A DNA stretch of 20,162 nt from Saccoglossus kowalevskii. Taxonomy: Eukaryota; Hemichordata; Enteropneusta; Harrimaniidae. A program made the translations under genes and the position numbers. The notes under the pieces were generated by a model. The model searched no databases and was not told the DNA's origin. It worked only from the letters and a program-made list of their open reading frames with translations. The stretch covers positions 16,993-37,154 of the forward strand of contig NW_003125418.1 of NCBI RefSeq assembly GCF_000003605.2, in the 5' to 3' direction. Positions within the stretch are counted from its first letter, which is position 1. Each line of letters begins with the position of its first letter. Below are positions 10,004 through 20,162 of this stretch, piece after piece.

Positions 10004-10510
10004 CCGTGATTGGAATTGGCTTGATAAACTCGTAAAAAATAAAGTGAAATGATATATTTTCGAGTTTGCAGTTGCGAATGTAAAATATTAAAATATATGG
10101 GTTATTGACTGGTTATTGGATGACAGAAACTGACATCACTCGAAGTGAGTCGCTATAAATATGTATTGTTTACGCAAAAGACGATGTAAATATTCATGAT
10201 ATTACGTCATATGATATCACTGCTGGTCTTAATTAAACTAATCAAGATATAATCGTGACAACGCATCTTATCACAAAGTTACACATATTATCGTCGAAAT
10301 GATAACAAAATAAAGATGTAAGTGCTAGCCATCTTTACACTATACTCCAATCCGCTCTGCACACATTTTATGACTGCCCACGTATTACTGAGTATTGTGT
10401 AGTGTGAAATTAACATAATCAACCGTATATATTAAGTATATATACAAATCTTTGTGAAAACACAAAACAACTGAGTGGCAACAATTGAAATGACAATTCA
10501 AAGGCATGTT

Positions 10511-10640
10511 GACTAGACTAGACTAGACTAGACTAGACTAGACTAGACTAGACTAGACTAGACTAGACTAGACTAGACTAGACTAGACTACACTACACTA
10601 CACTACACTACACTACACTACACTACACTACAATACACTA
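10511..10640. repeat. Compound pentanucleotide microsatellite (GACTA)16 then (CACTA)8
   Basis: Sixteen perfect GACTA units (10511-10590) change at one boundary to eight perfect CACTA units (10591-10630), followed by CAATA and CACTA. Register is kept across the switch, and the two motifs differ by a single G to C. It lies in the presumed intron, about 1.1 kb after the exon. Confidence 0.98.
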
Positions 10641-10720
10641 CATAATAAAGTGAAAACAGCTGTTTTTGAAAAGTTGGTACCAGCCACAAATCATTCATTA
10701 TTAAAGAAATCCTGTATTCT

Positions 10721-10882
10721 TTCACCCATCTATCCACCCATCGTCTGTCCGTCCATCCATCCATCCTTCCAACTAACTACCCATTCAATTATTCATTTAT
10801 TTATCCGCCCATCAATCTGACCGTTCACCCTCCCATTAGTCCAATCATCCACACGTCAAACACTCCACCCATCCATACGTCA

Positions 10883-10917
<35 letters not shown>

Positions 10918-10944
10918 CATTCATTCATTCAGTCAGTCAGTCAT
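10721..10944. repeat. Drifting tetranucleotide repeat block (CCAT, GATT, CATT, CAGT)
   Basis: A degenerate CCAT/CCGT/CATT-type tract (10721-10880) passes into a clean (GATT)n run at about 10884-10917, then CATT and CAGT runs to 10944. Neighbouring motifs mostly differ by one base, as expected when slippage amplifies point variants. Confidence 0.92.
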
Positions 10945-12616
10945 GTATTTCTTAAAACAAATCGTCTATGTCAGGTAGCAAGAGCCACATTTCGGCGTAC
11001 ACCGTAGCAATGAATACTAAAATTGTTTAATATGTGGTAGTTAGTTGGTAGAAGTTGGATCCGATAGGTGTCAGATATGCATCTTTGTGCATTTGTTAAA
11101 TGATGTAACATTTTAACATATTTCCTTTATTTATTCTACTCATATCTGCACTTCATTGCACAACCTAGACTCAGTGTGGCGGCAATAACTAGTCAATGCA
11201 TATATGTGGTCAATTTGAATTTTCTGAGTCATAGCAGTCAAAGTTATTGTTTTTGGCCAAACACAGGCTAAATTACTAATTGCTAATCTGCACCGTATTC
11301 AGTTCAATTTTATAAGTGCATATTTGCAGCAGCAATTTTGATTTTTTTGGATTTTTATTTTCCATATAATACAAAATTAGAATTTTACTTATCGACACAA
11401 ATAACACTTAAACCACCGTTATACAGATCAGAATATATTATTGTTGCTCGAGTTGTATATTAACACTGCGATAAGGACTTTCCATTTTCGAATTTGAGAA
11501 ATCCTTTTGTTTTAGAAGGAAAATATAAAAGTAAAATCATGTTTAATAATGTTATTGTTCATAAATAAGTTGTTGAACACACTACTTAGTTTTTAGTTTA
11601 ATTCAGCTTATTTCAGTCACAATTCAAGACAAATAAAAGGCAAAAACATAAATAATATATAAAATTATTCTTTTCTGTAATATTCTTGTATACTCGGTAA
11701 TTATGAAAATAATTTATGGGTGCATGGGGAATACATTTCGTTATGAATTATTCTTAATATAAATTTCTGAATTGTCTTGTCAAAATAAGCTTTTTATTAG
11801 TTTTTTTCCCTCAATTTCACAAAGTCGGAAACGGAATTTCTTAGTGCTAATATTTTGGAAATTCTCACATGCCATCACAGAATGGAATTCTAAATACCAT
11901 TGATGCCATTTGTCAGCAACTTCTGAACAAATGTATATAGCTACATATTGGCAGTCACTGTTATCTACAATAGTGCCAGTATTACAGAAATACATATAGA
12001 GATCATATTATAACAATTTTCAAAGCTGTCAGTGATATATGATGTCACTGGTGTGCAACATCTTTGTTCATTGACACCATTGCAGTTATTATGTATGAAT
12101 CAATCATTAAGTAGATATACGTACAATTGCAAGAAAGTACAAGAGAATCATATCACAACTGACTGTGTAATGCTCGCATAGACTGTGAAAGTGTTCGGAA
12201 AAACATGAGCTAGTATAACCATTCCACAAATTATGTACCCAAGTGAATTTTATAGTTATGTTGGAAAGAATGAACAATCCTACAATACTGTTGTTTAAAG
12301 ATTACTAATAACATAAAGATACCGCATTTTGTTCATGAAATATTTTCTATATTTTTATATATATTGTTTGTCTTATTATATGCTGTTACTTCCATTTCCA
12401 GGACTTTGGTACAACACACGTTGTATATTTGTATGTAAATTTATTTAAACAATATTTTGTATTTTATAAGTAGTGTCGGTATTTTTTAAATAAATGAATG
12501 AGATCATCATCGTTCGGATTGCCAGAATGTCATTTGTTCTTTACAGCGACCATTTTGACCATTTTGCAAAATGATTAGATTGTCCTAAATATGCGTAAAT
12601 GTGTATTCAAGTTTGA

Positions 12617-12624
12617 TGACGTCA
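12617..12624. promoter_or_regulatory. CRE-type TGACGTCA site
   Basis: Exact TGACGTCA followed by TATAAC, resembling the right side of the palindrome at 9991 (TGACGTCATATAAC in both). The shared flank may point to a common origin rather than independent sites. Confidence 0.25.
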
Positions 12625-13058
12625 TATAACAATATGTACTAGGTTACATGATAGCACCCAATGGACTTGTTATCTCAAATCTAACAACCATCATACAATC
12701 GCATTAGTGCTGCCTTTCTGTGTGTCACGAATGAGTCATGATAAAACTGTTACGTATTTTGACTTTGAACGTGTTGAGATTGGGTAGTCACACATCAGCA
12801 TCACTTTGAATAGAATATTCTGTCTATATCTCACATACACATCTATCTAGTAATAGTCAATTCAATTTGCCACTGCATTTTCAAAATGCATACTTCGGGA
12901 GAAACGTCACAACGCTTCCTTACCGAAATATACATAAAATACAATGAGATTGGAATTTTCGTCTCTTTAAAAACGAAATGATTTGGTTTGAGATAGACAA
13001 TGCAGAAAATGTGTAAATAAGATGTGATTAACGGCGTTGCTAATTATTTTAACTATAG

Positions 13059-13066
13059 TGACGTCA
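13059..13066. promoter_or_regulatory. CRE-type TGACGTCA site
   Basis: Exact TGACGTCA followed by TATTCACGTCAG, so a second ACGTCA half-type site lies only a few bases downstream (13073-13078). Confidence 0.25.
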
Positions 13067-14076
13067 TATTCACGTCAGTTCCCAGCTTCGATTTTCATCA
13101 CGTTCATCAATGTGAACGTAGTTTTTGTCATCTTGTATATTTTTTCGAAACATGCAGTAGGTATGTAGACACGTAATTAGTCAGCGTCTGTTTAAACTCT
13201 AAAAATACATCAAAGTGGAGTATGGCACAGAATGTATGTCAAGCAAAACATGTTAGTAACCTGTCTTGATTTATTTTAAACATTGACATTTGTATCACAA
13301 TAATCGAACCTAGAAATGTTACTTTCCGAGAAGAAATGGTTGTTTATTTTTGATTAACGCATACATAATACCTGAGCAGAATATGATTAAAAATCTTAAC
13401 TAGTAATTTATTTGGTCTGAACCAATGTGCTAGTAAAACATAACGTGACGTAACTTATGACGAAGTAATTCTTATATTTTTCTAAGATATATTATTCATG
13501 TCATTGTCTGTGTACTTGTCACCCCATTTTGATACACTGTGTAACAGATTCCAATAATTATGAAGCAACGGTTGTTTGTGAAAATTATTAGACGAATTTT
13601 AGTTATGGGTTATAAACCCTATAAAACTAAAGGTCATACACGCACCGTGTTAATGGCCTGTTCAAGGTATTTGCATAATTGTCTTGTCGCGTTACATCCA
13701 ATAATCGTCTCTTCGCCCGTCTATAAATTAATACTATATTTATGACTATTTTGTAATAAAATTTCATTAGCGTCCAGCTCGCGATATAAGTGCTAAACAA
13801 CCACGTAGCAGACAACAGTATTTTTCTAAAACACGGTGAAACGAATATTCAGTTCTACAATAATTAACATAATAAAGTATTAACGTCTTATCTCTGAAGT
13901 TTTTATTCGCTAATAAGCATGGATAAAACGGAACATGTAGTTATATACGATGCAGTGTTCGTAAATAATGAGATTAAATAAACCTAATATGTTTTAACAC
14001 ACCATGTTTAGTGAGTTAAAAGCTCCACAGCTGCATACATAGTTAGCATTTGAGAGTAACACACATACACGTGGAA

Positions 14077-14132
14077 ATTAATTAATTAATTAATTATTTA
14101 ATAAACTAATTTATTTATTTATTTATTTATTT

Positions 14133-14184
<52 letters not shown>

Positions 14185-14187
14185 GTA

Positions 14188-14228
<41 letters not shown>

Positions 14229-14360
14229 TTTAGTTAGTTATTCAGTTCTTTAGTTATACGGTCGGTCTATCATTCAATCTGACAGTCAAAAAGTCAGCTG
14301 GTTCGTTGGTTGTTCCGTCAGTTAATCAATCAATCAGCCAAAAGTTAGTTAGTTACTTAT
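14077..14360. repeat. Compound tetranucleotide repeat (TTAA, TTTA, GTTA)
   Basis: AATT/TTAA units (14077-14096) lead into a TTTA run (14110-14184, one interruption near 14135). Then a GTTA run (14188-14240) decays into mixed CAAT/CAGT/GTTA tetramers to about 14360. Each block differs from the previous by one base per unit. Confidence 0.95.
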
Positions 14361-14439
14361 TGTACTTGAGACCAATTCGAGGAATGTTATCATGCAGGTT
14401 CAAGACAACAATATTTTGCATACCATTTTCCTCAAATTA

Positions 14440-15880
14440 TGTGGTTTACAATCTCCATATGAATACAAGTGTGTGGTTTACAATCTCCATATGAATACAA
14501 GTGTGTGGTTTACAATCTCCATATGAATACAAGTGTGTGGTTTACAATCTCCATATGAATACAAGTGTGTGGTTTACAATCTCCATATGAATGCAAGTGT
14601 GTGGTTACAGTTTTCATGCGAATACAAGTGTGTGGATTACAATATCCATATGAATATGAATGATCGGTTTACAATCTCCATATGAATACAAGTGTGTGGT
14701 TTACAATCTCCATATGAATGGAAGTGTGTGGTTCACAATCTCCATATGCATACAAGTATTTGGGTCACAATCTCCATATGAATACAAGTGTGTGGTTTAC
14801 AATCTCCATAATAATACAAGTGTGTGGTTTACAATCTCCATATGGATGGAAGTGTGTGGTTCACAATTTCCATATGCATACAAGTGTGTGGTTTATAATC
14901 TCCATATGAATACAAGTGTGTGGTTTACAATCTACATATGAATACAAGTGTGTGGTTTACAATCTCCATATGAATACAAGTGTGTGGTTTACAATCTCCA
15001 TATGAATACAAGTGTGTGGTTTACAATCTCCATATGAATGCAAGTGTGTGGTTACAGTTTTCATGCGAATACAAGTGTGTGGATTACAATATCCATATGA
15101 ATATGAATGATCGGTTTACAATCTCCATATGAATACAGGTGTGTGGTTTACAATCTCCATATGAATGGAAGTGTGTGGTTCACAATCTCCATATGCATAC
15201 AAGTATTTGGGTCACAATCTCCATATGAATACAAGTGTGTGGTTTACAATCTCCATATGAATACAAGTGTGTAGTTTACAATCTCCATATGGATGGAAGT
15301 GTGTGGTTCACAATCTCCATATGCATACAAGTGTGTGGTTTATAATCTCCATATGAATACAAGTGTGTGGTTTACAATCTACATATGAATACAAGTGTGT
15401 GGTTTACAATCTCCATATGAATACAAGTGCGCGGTTCACAGTTTCCATGCAAATACATGTCTGTTATTTACAATGACTATATGGATATGAGTGTACGTTT
15501 CACTGTCCCATGCGAAAAGAATTATGTAGTTTACAATCACAATATAAGTGTGGTTATTATACTAAATGCAAGTACAATCTTTATATGAATACAGTATGTA
15601 TGTACAGTATGGTGTATCATATTCATAAGGGTGCAAATGTGGCGTTTACAATCGCCATATAAATACAAGTGTGTGGTTAAAATGCTACACACAAGGGTTT
15701 TTGTGTATAATCTCCATACCAGTATACTTGTTTATCATATTCATTGAATACACGTCTTTGAGTTGCGGTTACGATCTCCAGAATACAAGTATGCTTACAA
15801 TCTTGGTTACAATAAAAATGCGTCTGTTTACATGAATATATGTGCGTCGTTTTCAGTGGCGTTCGCAATCTCCCAATTTA
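14440..15880. repeat. 32-bp minisatellite with a 447-bp higher-order repeat and a decaying 3' edge
   Basis: The unit is GTGGTTTACAATCTCCATAT followed by GAATACAAGTGT, period 32. The 5' edge at 14440 is sharp and the first units are nearly identical. Variant units (one 31 bp long, beginning at 14589) recur at 15036, so 14589-14982 and 15036-15429 match with about five differences, a 447-bp higher-order period of 14 units. After 15430 the units diverge and fade out near 15880. No + frame of the consensus unit contains a stop, which explains the 60-90-codon open stretches here; they are not called as genes. Confidence 0.97.
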
Positions 15881-17846
15881 TTGGTTTATATTTTTTATAT
15901 GTATAAAATCCACATTTGAACACAAATTTTAAAGTTTAAAAAATGTATGTTACCAAAAGCATCGTTGTTTAATTAGGCAGGTTATTTATTATATTTTTTA
16001 CACAGCACTGAAATCCGATTTGGACTTCATTCACTGACTTAGTTGTTGATTATGCGAATACAATTACCATGGAAATTGCCTTCTTCAAACATGTCCATCG
16101 CTAGGGCTGTGCCTCTCCATGTGACAGCATTGTCGTGTACCCAAACAATACGTCGGGTTACTTTGAATAACTCAAGAAAACAGCCACTATTGTAATCATT
16201 TACTATTATATTTTGCCAATGTATCACTGCCATGAACAAATCATTAAAAATGAGACATAATATGTCTTTGGTCATTGGCTTTTGTAAATTATGTGCATTT
16301 CATATGGCAAATATGAAATATTTATATTTCTGTTCTATGCTGGGGAATCGAACTAAAATGATGGACATTATGATACGTTGCCCCCCAAAATAAAACTTGT
16401 ATTCATGTAAATAAAAAATGTATTTTACACGCGTTGTATACGTCGCTATCGAACAGGACGCGGCACGATGACTGCCACCATTTAAATATATGTTCCATAC
16501 CATTGTAACTTAATGTAAAACGTCGTGGAGGTAAAGATATTGAATGAAAACATCTTAGAACATTTATTCTTCATAATACTAGCAAAAATAATAGTAAATT
16601 AGCAAGTCAGCTTAACTCCTGATTAACGTTAATTATGTCCACTGGCAGATTAGTTTTACCATCAGTCGGATTGTAATGGTTCGGTACTTTGGAGATTTGT
16701 TATTAACGTGATATTTATGTGAAAAGAAACGGTTTCTGTGATCGAAAAAGTTTTAGACATTTCCCTTTAAATTACACGAGTATGGTGATATCACATTGAC
16801 TGAAGGTCTACTGTACTACTGTAGACTATAGCATTGCTGCCCACACAAACGTACGGTGTGGATCATGTGAGCTTATTTTATGCTATAAAATTGTTGTATA
16901 TCATAGCATACAACTCAAATAAATAACAATGCGAATATCCAGTATCCTCTCCCTCAAAATTAAATTATTGTGTTCATTGATTCTAGTAGGACCGCTGCCA
17001 AAACTTAACATGATTTCGTGCAGTACCCAAATCACCAATAAATATGAGATATTAAATTGCAAAGGACAGTGCGTAATTGACTTTTGTAATTAAAATAAAG
17101 TAAACTAAATGGAATATAACAGAATTCAATAACAAACTGAACACACCAGAGTTGTAAATCATTAATATGATACTATTGGATAGCGAGAGATATTGTGGCA
17201 TGTACACCCGAGACATGGTAAATTATTGAGAGGTGCTGATCATTGCTAGACTATTTATATATGGTCACATGTTATGCACATAAATGTCATAGCCCTGTTC
17301 ACAATTTGATGATAAATAGTACATATATTCGGTCATGTGATATAAATACAGTCGAGTAAGCTGTTGACATTGACAAGGCAGTTAATAATTTCAGTTCAGT
17401 TCAAACATTATTTATGAATTACAAACAATAGAAACGCACTGATATAAGTACATTTCATAATCTGTATTTCATATAAGTATCAAATAAGAATCCATAATGT
17501 GAACAATCAATTGTTTTGTGTCCTTGGGAAAGTAATTTGCATTAAAGATTAGAACTGAAAATCTTGATCATGGGATTTCTACATTGCAATAATATTGATT
17601 TGTAATTCGCGTTCTCCTAAAACTTTGATGAATATACCATTGAAGTTCTACACTGACGACAGAAGAGTATCAGATTTGTATATCATATTATTATCGACTT
17701 AATAATTTCACGCGTCAGATCACATTCTGAACAATACTCATGAGCTAATTTTTTTAGATTAGATCACCATATGGCCCTCGGCAATTGTCAATGTTTTTGT
17801 TAATAACGTTTTAATGTGATAGGTTAAAGCGCGCACAACAAAAAAC
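15881..17846. other. Non-coding; no gene recognised
   Basis: AT-rich DNA. A 78-codon open stretch on the - strand (16039-16275) has a somewhat higher G+C part but matches no family with confidence. Overlapping short inverted repeats lie at 16879-16914 (TATGCTAT/ATAGCATA and GTTGTAT/ATACAAC). Confidence 0.45.
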
Positions 17847-17890
17847 GTTGCCAAGGTAACAAACCAACCAATACAAAATTTATTTATATA
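17847..17890 (+). promoter_or_regulatory. RFX X-box-like motif followed by CCAAT and a TATA-like stretch
   Basis: GTTGCCAAGGTAAC at 17847-17860 fits the animal RFX X-box pattern (GTTGCC, two-base spacer, GGTAAC) at every consensus position. A CCAAT follows within about 10 nt and TTTATATATTTT at about 17882. Such an order would fit a promoter or enhancer of an RFX target, but no start codon with a convincing gene follows: the open stretch to 18186 has no recognised domain. Motif seen, function inferred. Confidence 0.35.
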
Positions 17891-18117
17891 TTTTGCCGTA
17901 TTCAAGTCACTGAAGTTTTTATTTGATATGTTTGTGCAAGGAGTTCCGGACATTGAATGTCACCGTTGTGTCTTCTGAATTTGTATGGGCAAATTGCAAT
18001 TATGAGTGTATTTTGCCAAAACAACCATATTCTATGTTTGTGACATGGATGTGTGATTATCATACTATTATATTGGCAATAAGTAAGTTTAATGCGAAGC
18101 TGTTCTGGCATTCATCA

Positions 18118-18245
18118 GGACCGGTCCAACACAAACACCCACTGACCAGTGGGTTTACCATAACCACTGGGTCTGTGGTACAGTAACCCAACGTAGGGAA
18201 TGATATAACCCGGGTATTCAACGCAGGTGTCAGATGCAACACCCA
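18118..18245. repeat. G+C-richer cluster of palindromes and stem-loops
   Basis: In about 130 bases there are GGACCGGTCC (18118-18127, perfect palindrome), ACCCACTG-AC-CAGTGGGT (18137-18154), ACCAC/GTGGT (18163-18179), ACCCGGGT (near 18208) and GGTGT/ACACC. The cluster stands out from AT-rich surroundings. It could be a structured RNA, a short mobile-element relic or a fragment of an old coding exon; none can be chosen from sequence alone. Confidence 0.45.
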
Positions 18246-19864
18246 CTATAATACTGGAATACTATAATATAGACCAGTGCAATTAATTATAATATTTCAA
18301 CAAATATAACGTATATCAACGATTGTGTATTGCTTTACCATATACAATATTAATAAGGACCATTGTAAAATGTATTCATTTTATTACGTTCCAATGAGAA
18401 AAGTCACTGTGAAAAAAGGAGGGGCGGGGTCTATAAATATCCGTAATAATTATGTAATGTAAGGACATATTTAGATAAAGTCTATTTAAAAAAGTCATCA
18501 TCAATCCACGAAGCATGTAATGTATTTTTGTTTTCTTTTTTACGTAAGTTAGACAAAGCAGGATATATTATGTCACCGTCTAGAGTACAGCAATATAATG
18601 GGTGACATGGATAGTTAACTTGCGTTCTACTCCTATACATCGTCTAGCGATCATATTATCTAATGACCTTAGTAAGTAAATTGAAACTGATGTATCGTAC
18701 CAAGAACATGCTCCATGTGTGACCATCGTGCTCGTTGCTATGATACTGCATATCATATACACTCTTGAATAGTCAGAACAATATGTTTGTGCTTGGTACT
18801 TCATAGTAAGAGAAATGAAACATAGACAAAGTGACACTTACCCACTGATCAATCGTGGAGCTACTTTAGACGCGTATTGGAATGTATAGTACATTCTGCT
18901 TTTGTAATAAATTGTTATAGAATATCAGTCATTATCGCGTTTTAGGATTGATCAAAGGTGTATCCCCACTTTATATCACATGCAGAACACCTCTGACTTA
19001 TTACTGAGAAACCCCTGGGACATATTATAACACACACCTTTATGGACGTCGTCTAATGTGTTAATATGATAGTCGCTTAGCATTTGTTTTCAAATAAGTG
19101 CTTTTAGATTATTGCACACATGATCCGTCGTTAAAACCTGTATTCCTGGCATATGAATACCCCTACATCACAAAAGTTGACTTTCCCACTCACGACTCAA
19201 ACACTATACGACATGACTCATATATTTGAAATATATTGTATATATTATCGATTAAACAGCTCTTCAATAAGTATATTTGACGTCAATGATGACTTGTCTA
19301 TTCACATGCAGGTTCTTGTCAAAACCACCATACAACAAAAATGAAGTTCCCGATACAATATTGATTTTTGTTTTATAAAATATTATATTTTGATCACTAT
19401 TTATTGTAATATCATTCAGCTGTACATTAGACATGGACGCAATATAGTAAAATCTAATTAACATACTATATGAATATAATTTGTCATTTTCTATTTTAGT
19501 CAATAATTTCTCGACGCAAATGGCCGCTATAATATCGCTGAAAACTAGCTGTTGTCTCATCAAATGGTGTTCCGTTATCTTGGTTATCGGTCCTCTGTTC
19601 CCTGACAAATATAACCTTGCTAGTTGGAAAAGTTAAGGCAATGACAGAAAAAAATATAACACTAATGCCGTGAAATGTAATGTTATCACTGTATCACAAG
19701 ATAGGCGAGATATAATTATAGCTGTATGTGTATTTGTCTCAAATGGTGAAATAATAACATCGTCAAATAATATCACGTACACTTTTTAGTTTAGGAGATT
19801 GTGATCAAACATCGATGGACCAAGATTGTCTTTTCTGACTAAGAATTTTACCACAATGATACTC
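18246..19864. other. Non-coding; no gene recognised
   Basis: AT-rich with short open frames only. The 114-codon open stretch on the - strand (19264-19608) lacks motifs. One TGACGTCA lies at 19278. Confidence 0.45.
19278..19285. promoter_or_regulatory. CRE-type TGACGTCA site
   Basis: Exact TGACGTCA near the 3' end of the window, within otherwise featureless AT-rich DNA. Motif only. Confidence 0.2.
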
Positions 19865-20162
19865 CCACTATCAGCGTACCATTATCAGCGAACTATTATC
19901 AGCGTACCATTATTAGCGTACCACTATCAGCGTATCACTATCAGCGTACCATTATCAGCGTACCACTATAACGTACCATTATTAGCGTACCACTATCAGC
20001 GTATCACTATCAGCGTACCATTATCAGCGTACCACTATCATCGTGTCACTATCAGCGTATCACTATCAGCGTACCACTACCAGTGTACCACTATCAGCAT
20101 ACCATTATCAGCGTACCATTATCAGCGTACCACTATCAGCGTACCATTATCAGCGTACCACT
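19865..20162. repeat. 14-bp minisatellite, truncated by window end
   Basis: Units of AGCGTACCACTATC and AGCGTACCATTATC alternate irregularly for about 21 copies, with variants GTATCAC, TTAGCG and one shortened 13-nt unit (ACTATAACGTA near 19965). A block beginning CCATTATTAGCG at 19907 recurs at 19976, an internal 69-bp period. The array continues past the window. Confidence 0.96.

Larger units (their letters stand above)
9444..10510. other. Start of the presumed downstream intron
   Basis: AT-rich intronic sequence that holds the foldbacks and the CRE palindrome listed separately, plus TTACGTCA at 10202-10209. The receptor frame stays open to 9572, so intron retention would add a short tail after helix 5 and remove helices 6 and 7. 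Confidence 0.55.
10945..14076. other. Non-coding, presumed intron; no gene recognised
   Basis: About 3.1 kb of AT-rich DNA with frequent stops in every frame. An open - strand stretch at 11780-11995 and a + stretch at 13560-13745 show no motif. A short stem (CAGTGA/TCACTG, 12029-12049) and CRE-type sites are the only structure seen. No helix 6 exon (a Cys-Trp-x-Pro motif would be expected) was found. Confidence 0.5.

Noticed and set aside
14660-14941. Repeated open frames in the 32-bp array
   Set aside because: The consensus unit has no stop in any + frame, and period 32 merely rotates the frames. They encode no recognisable protein.
16039-16275. Minus-strand stretch containing VHDNA, considered as a mariner-type transposase remnant
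   Set aside because: Only a four-residue resemblance (HDNA) to the catalytic-domain motif. The following His and flanking catalytic regions are not visible, and no terminal repeats flank it.
16330-16480. GTTCGATTCC-like string on the minus strand, considered as a tRNA or tRNA-derived SINE B box
   Set aside because: The T-stem does not pair and no A box or acceptor stem is found at the right distance.
17923-18186. 87-codon open stretch after the X-box, considered as its target gene
   Set aside because: It opens with a non-ATG codon, has no domain or signal, and ends in the palindrome cluster. No supporting splice sites were seen.
19264-19608. 114-codon minus-strand open frame
   Set aside because: No motif, AT-driven amino-acid content, no gene context.
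19865-20162. Array of short regular units, considered as a CRISPR array
   Set aside because: The 14-bp units are contiguous with no unique spacers; it is a minisatellite in eukaryotic DNA.

Overview
The window looks like eukaryotic, AT-rich (roughly two thirds A+T by eye), intron-type DNA. Only one stretch carries convincing protein-coding evidence: a 151-nt internal exon on the + strand (9275-9425). It encodes transmembrane helix 5 and the third intracellular loop of a rhodopsin-family GPCR of the tachykinin (neurokinin) receptor type. The exon has a good acceptor, GT donors and a phase pattern of 1 in, 0 out. The divergence of the peptide from vertebrate receptors, together with the style of the surrounding DNA (abundant mini- and microsatellites, CpG not depleted), suggests an invertebrate, perhaps a lophotrochozoan such as a mollusc. 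That placement is inference; the species cannot be read from this window.

Layout. 1-945: a 42-bp minisatellite that begins before the window and decays towards its 3' side. 946-9274: presumed upstream intron, with a diverged ~160-bp tandem duplication (2343-2605), an inverted repeat ending in TGACGTC motifs (5468-5540) and a near-perfect long hairpin (8357-8433). 9275-9425: the receptor exon. 9426-14439: presumed downstream intron, with foldbacks (9661-9680, 9911-9966), an 18-bp palindrome centred on TGACGTCA (9986-10003), a GACTA/CACTA pentanucleotide array (10511-10640) and two blocks of drifting tetranucleotide repeats (10721-10944, 14077-14360). 14440-15880: a 32-bp minisatellite with a 447-bp higher-order duplication. 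15881-19864: single-copy-looking DNA with an RFX-type X-box followed by CCAAT and TATA-like sequence (17847-17890), and a small G+C-richer cluster of palindromes (18118-18245). 19865-20162: a 14-bp minisatellite that runs off the window end.

No second exon of the receptor (the helix 3-4 exon upstream or the helix 6 exon downstream) was recognised. If the whole window belongs to this gene, both flanking introns exceed about 9 kb. No tRNA, rRNA, CRISPR or intact transposon was found. The remaining open frames are short and lack family resemblance; those in the minisatellites are by-products of stop-free repeat units. No multi-gene system is visible. The observations most worth following up are the three nested splice donors at the receptor exon, the perfect 24-bp-stem hairpin, the excess of CRE-type TGACGTCA sites, and the internal structure of the satellites.
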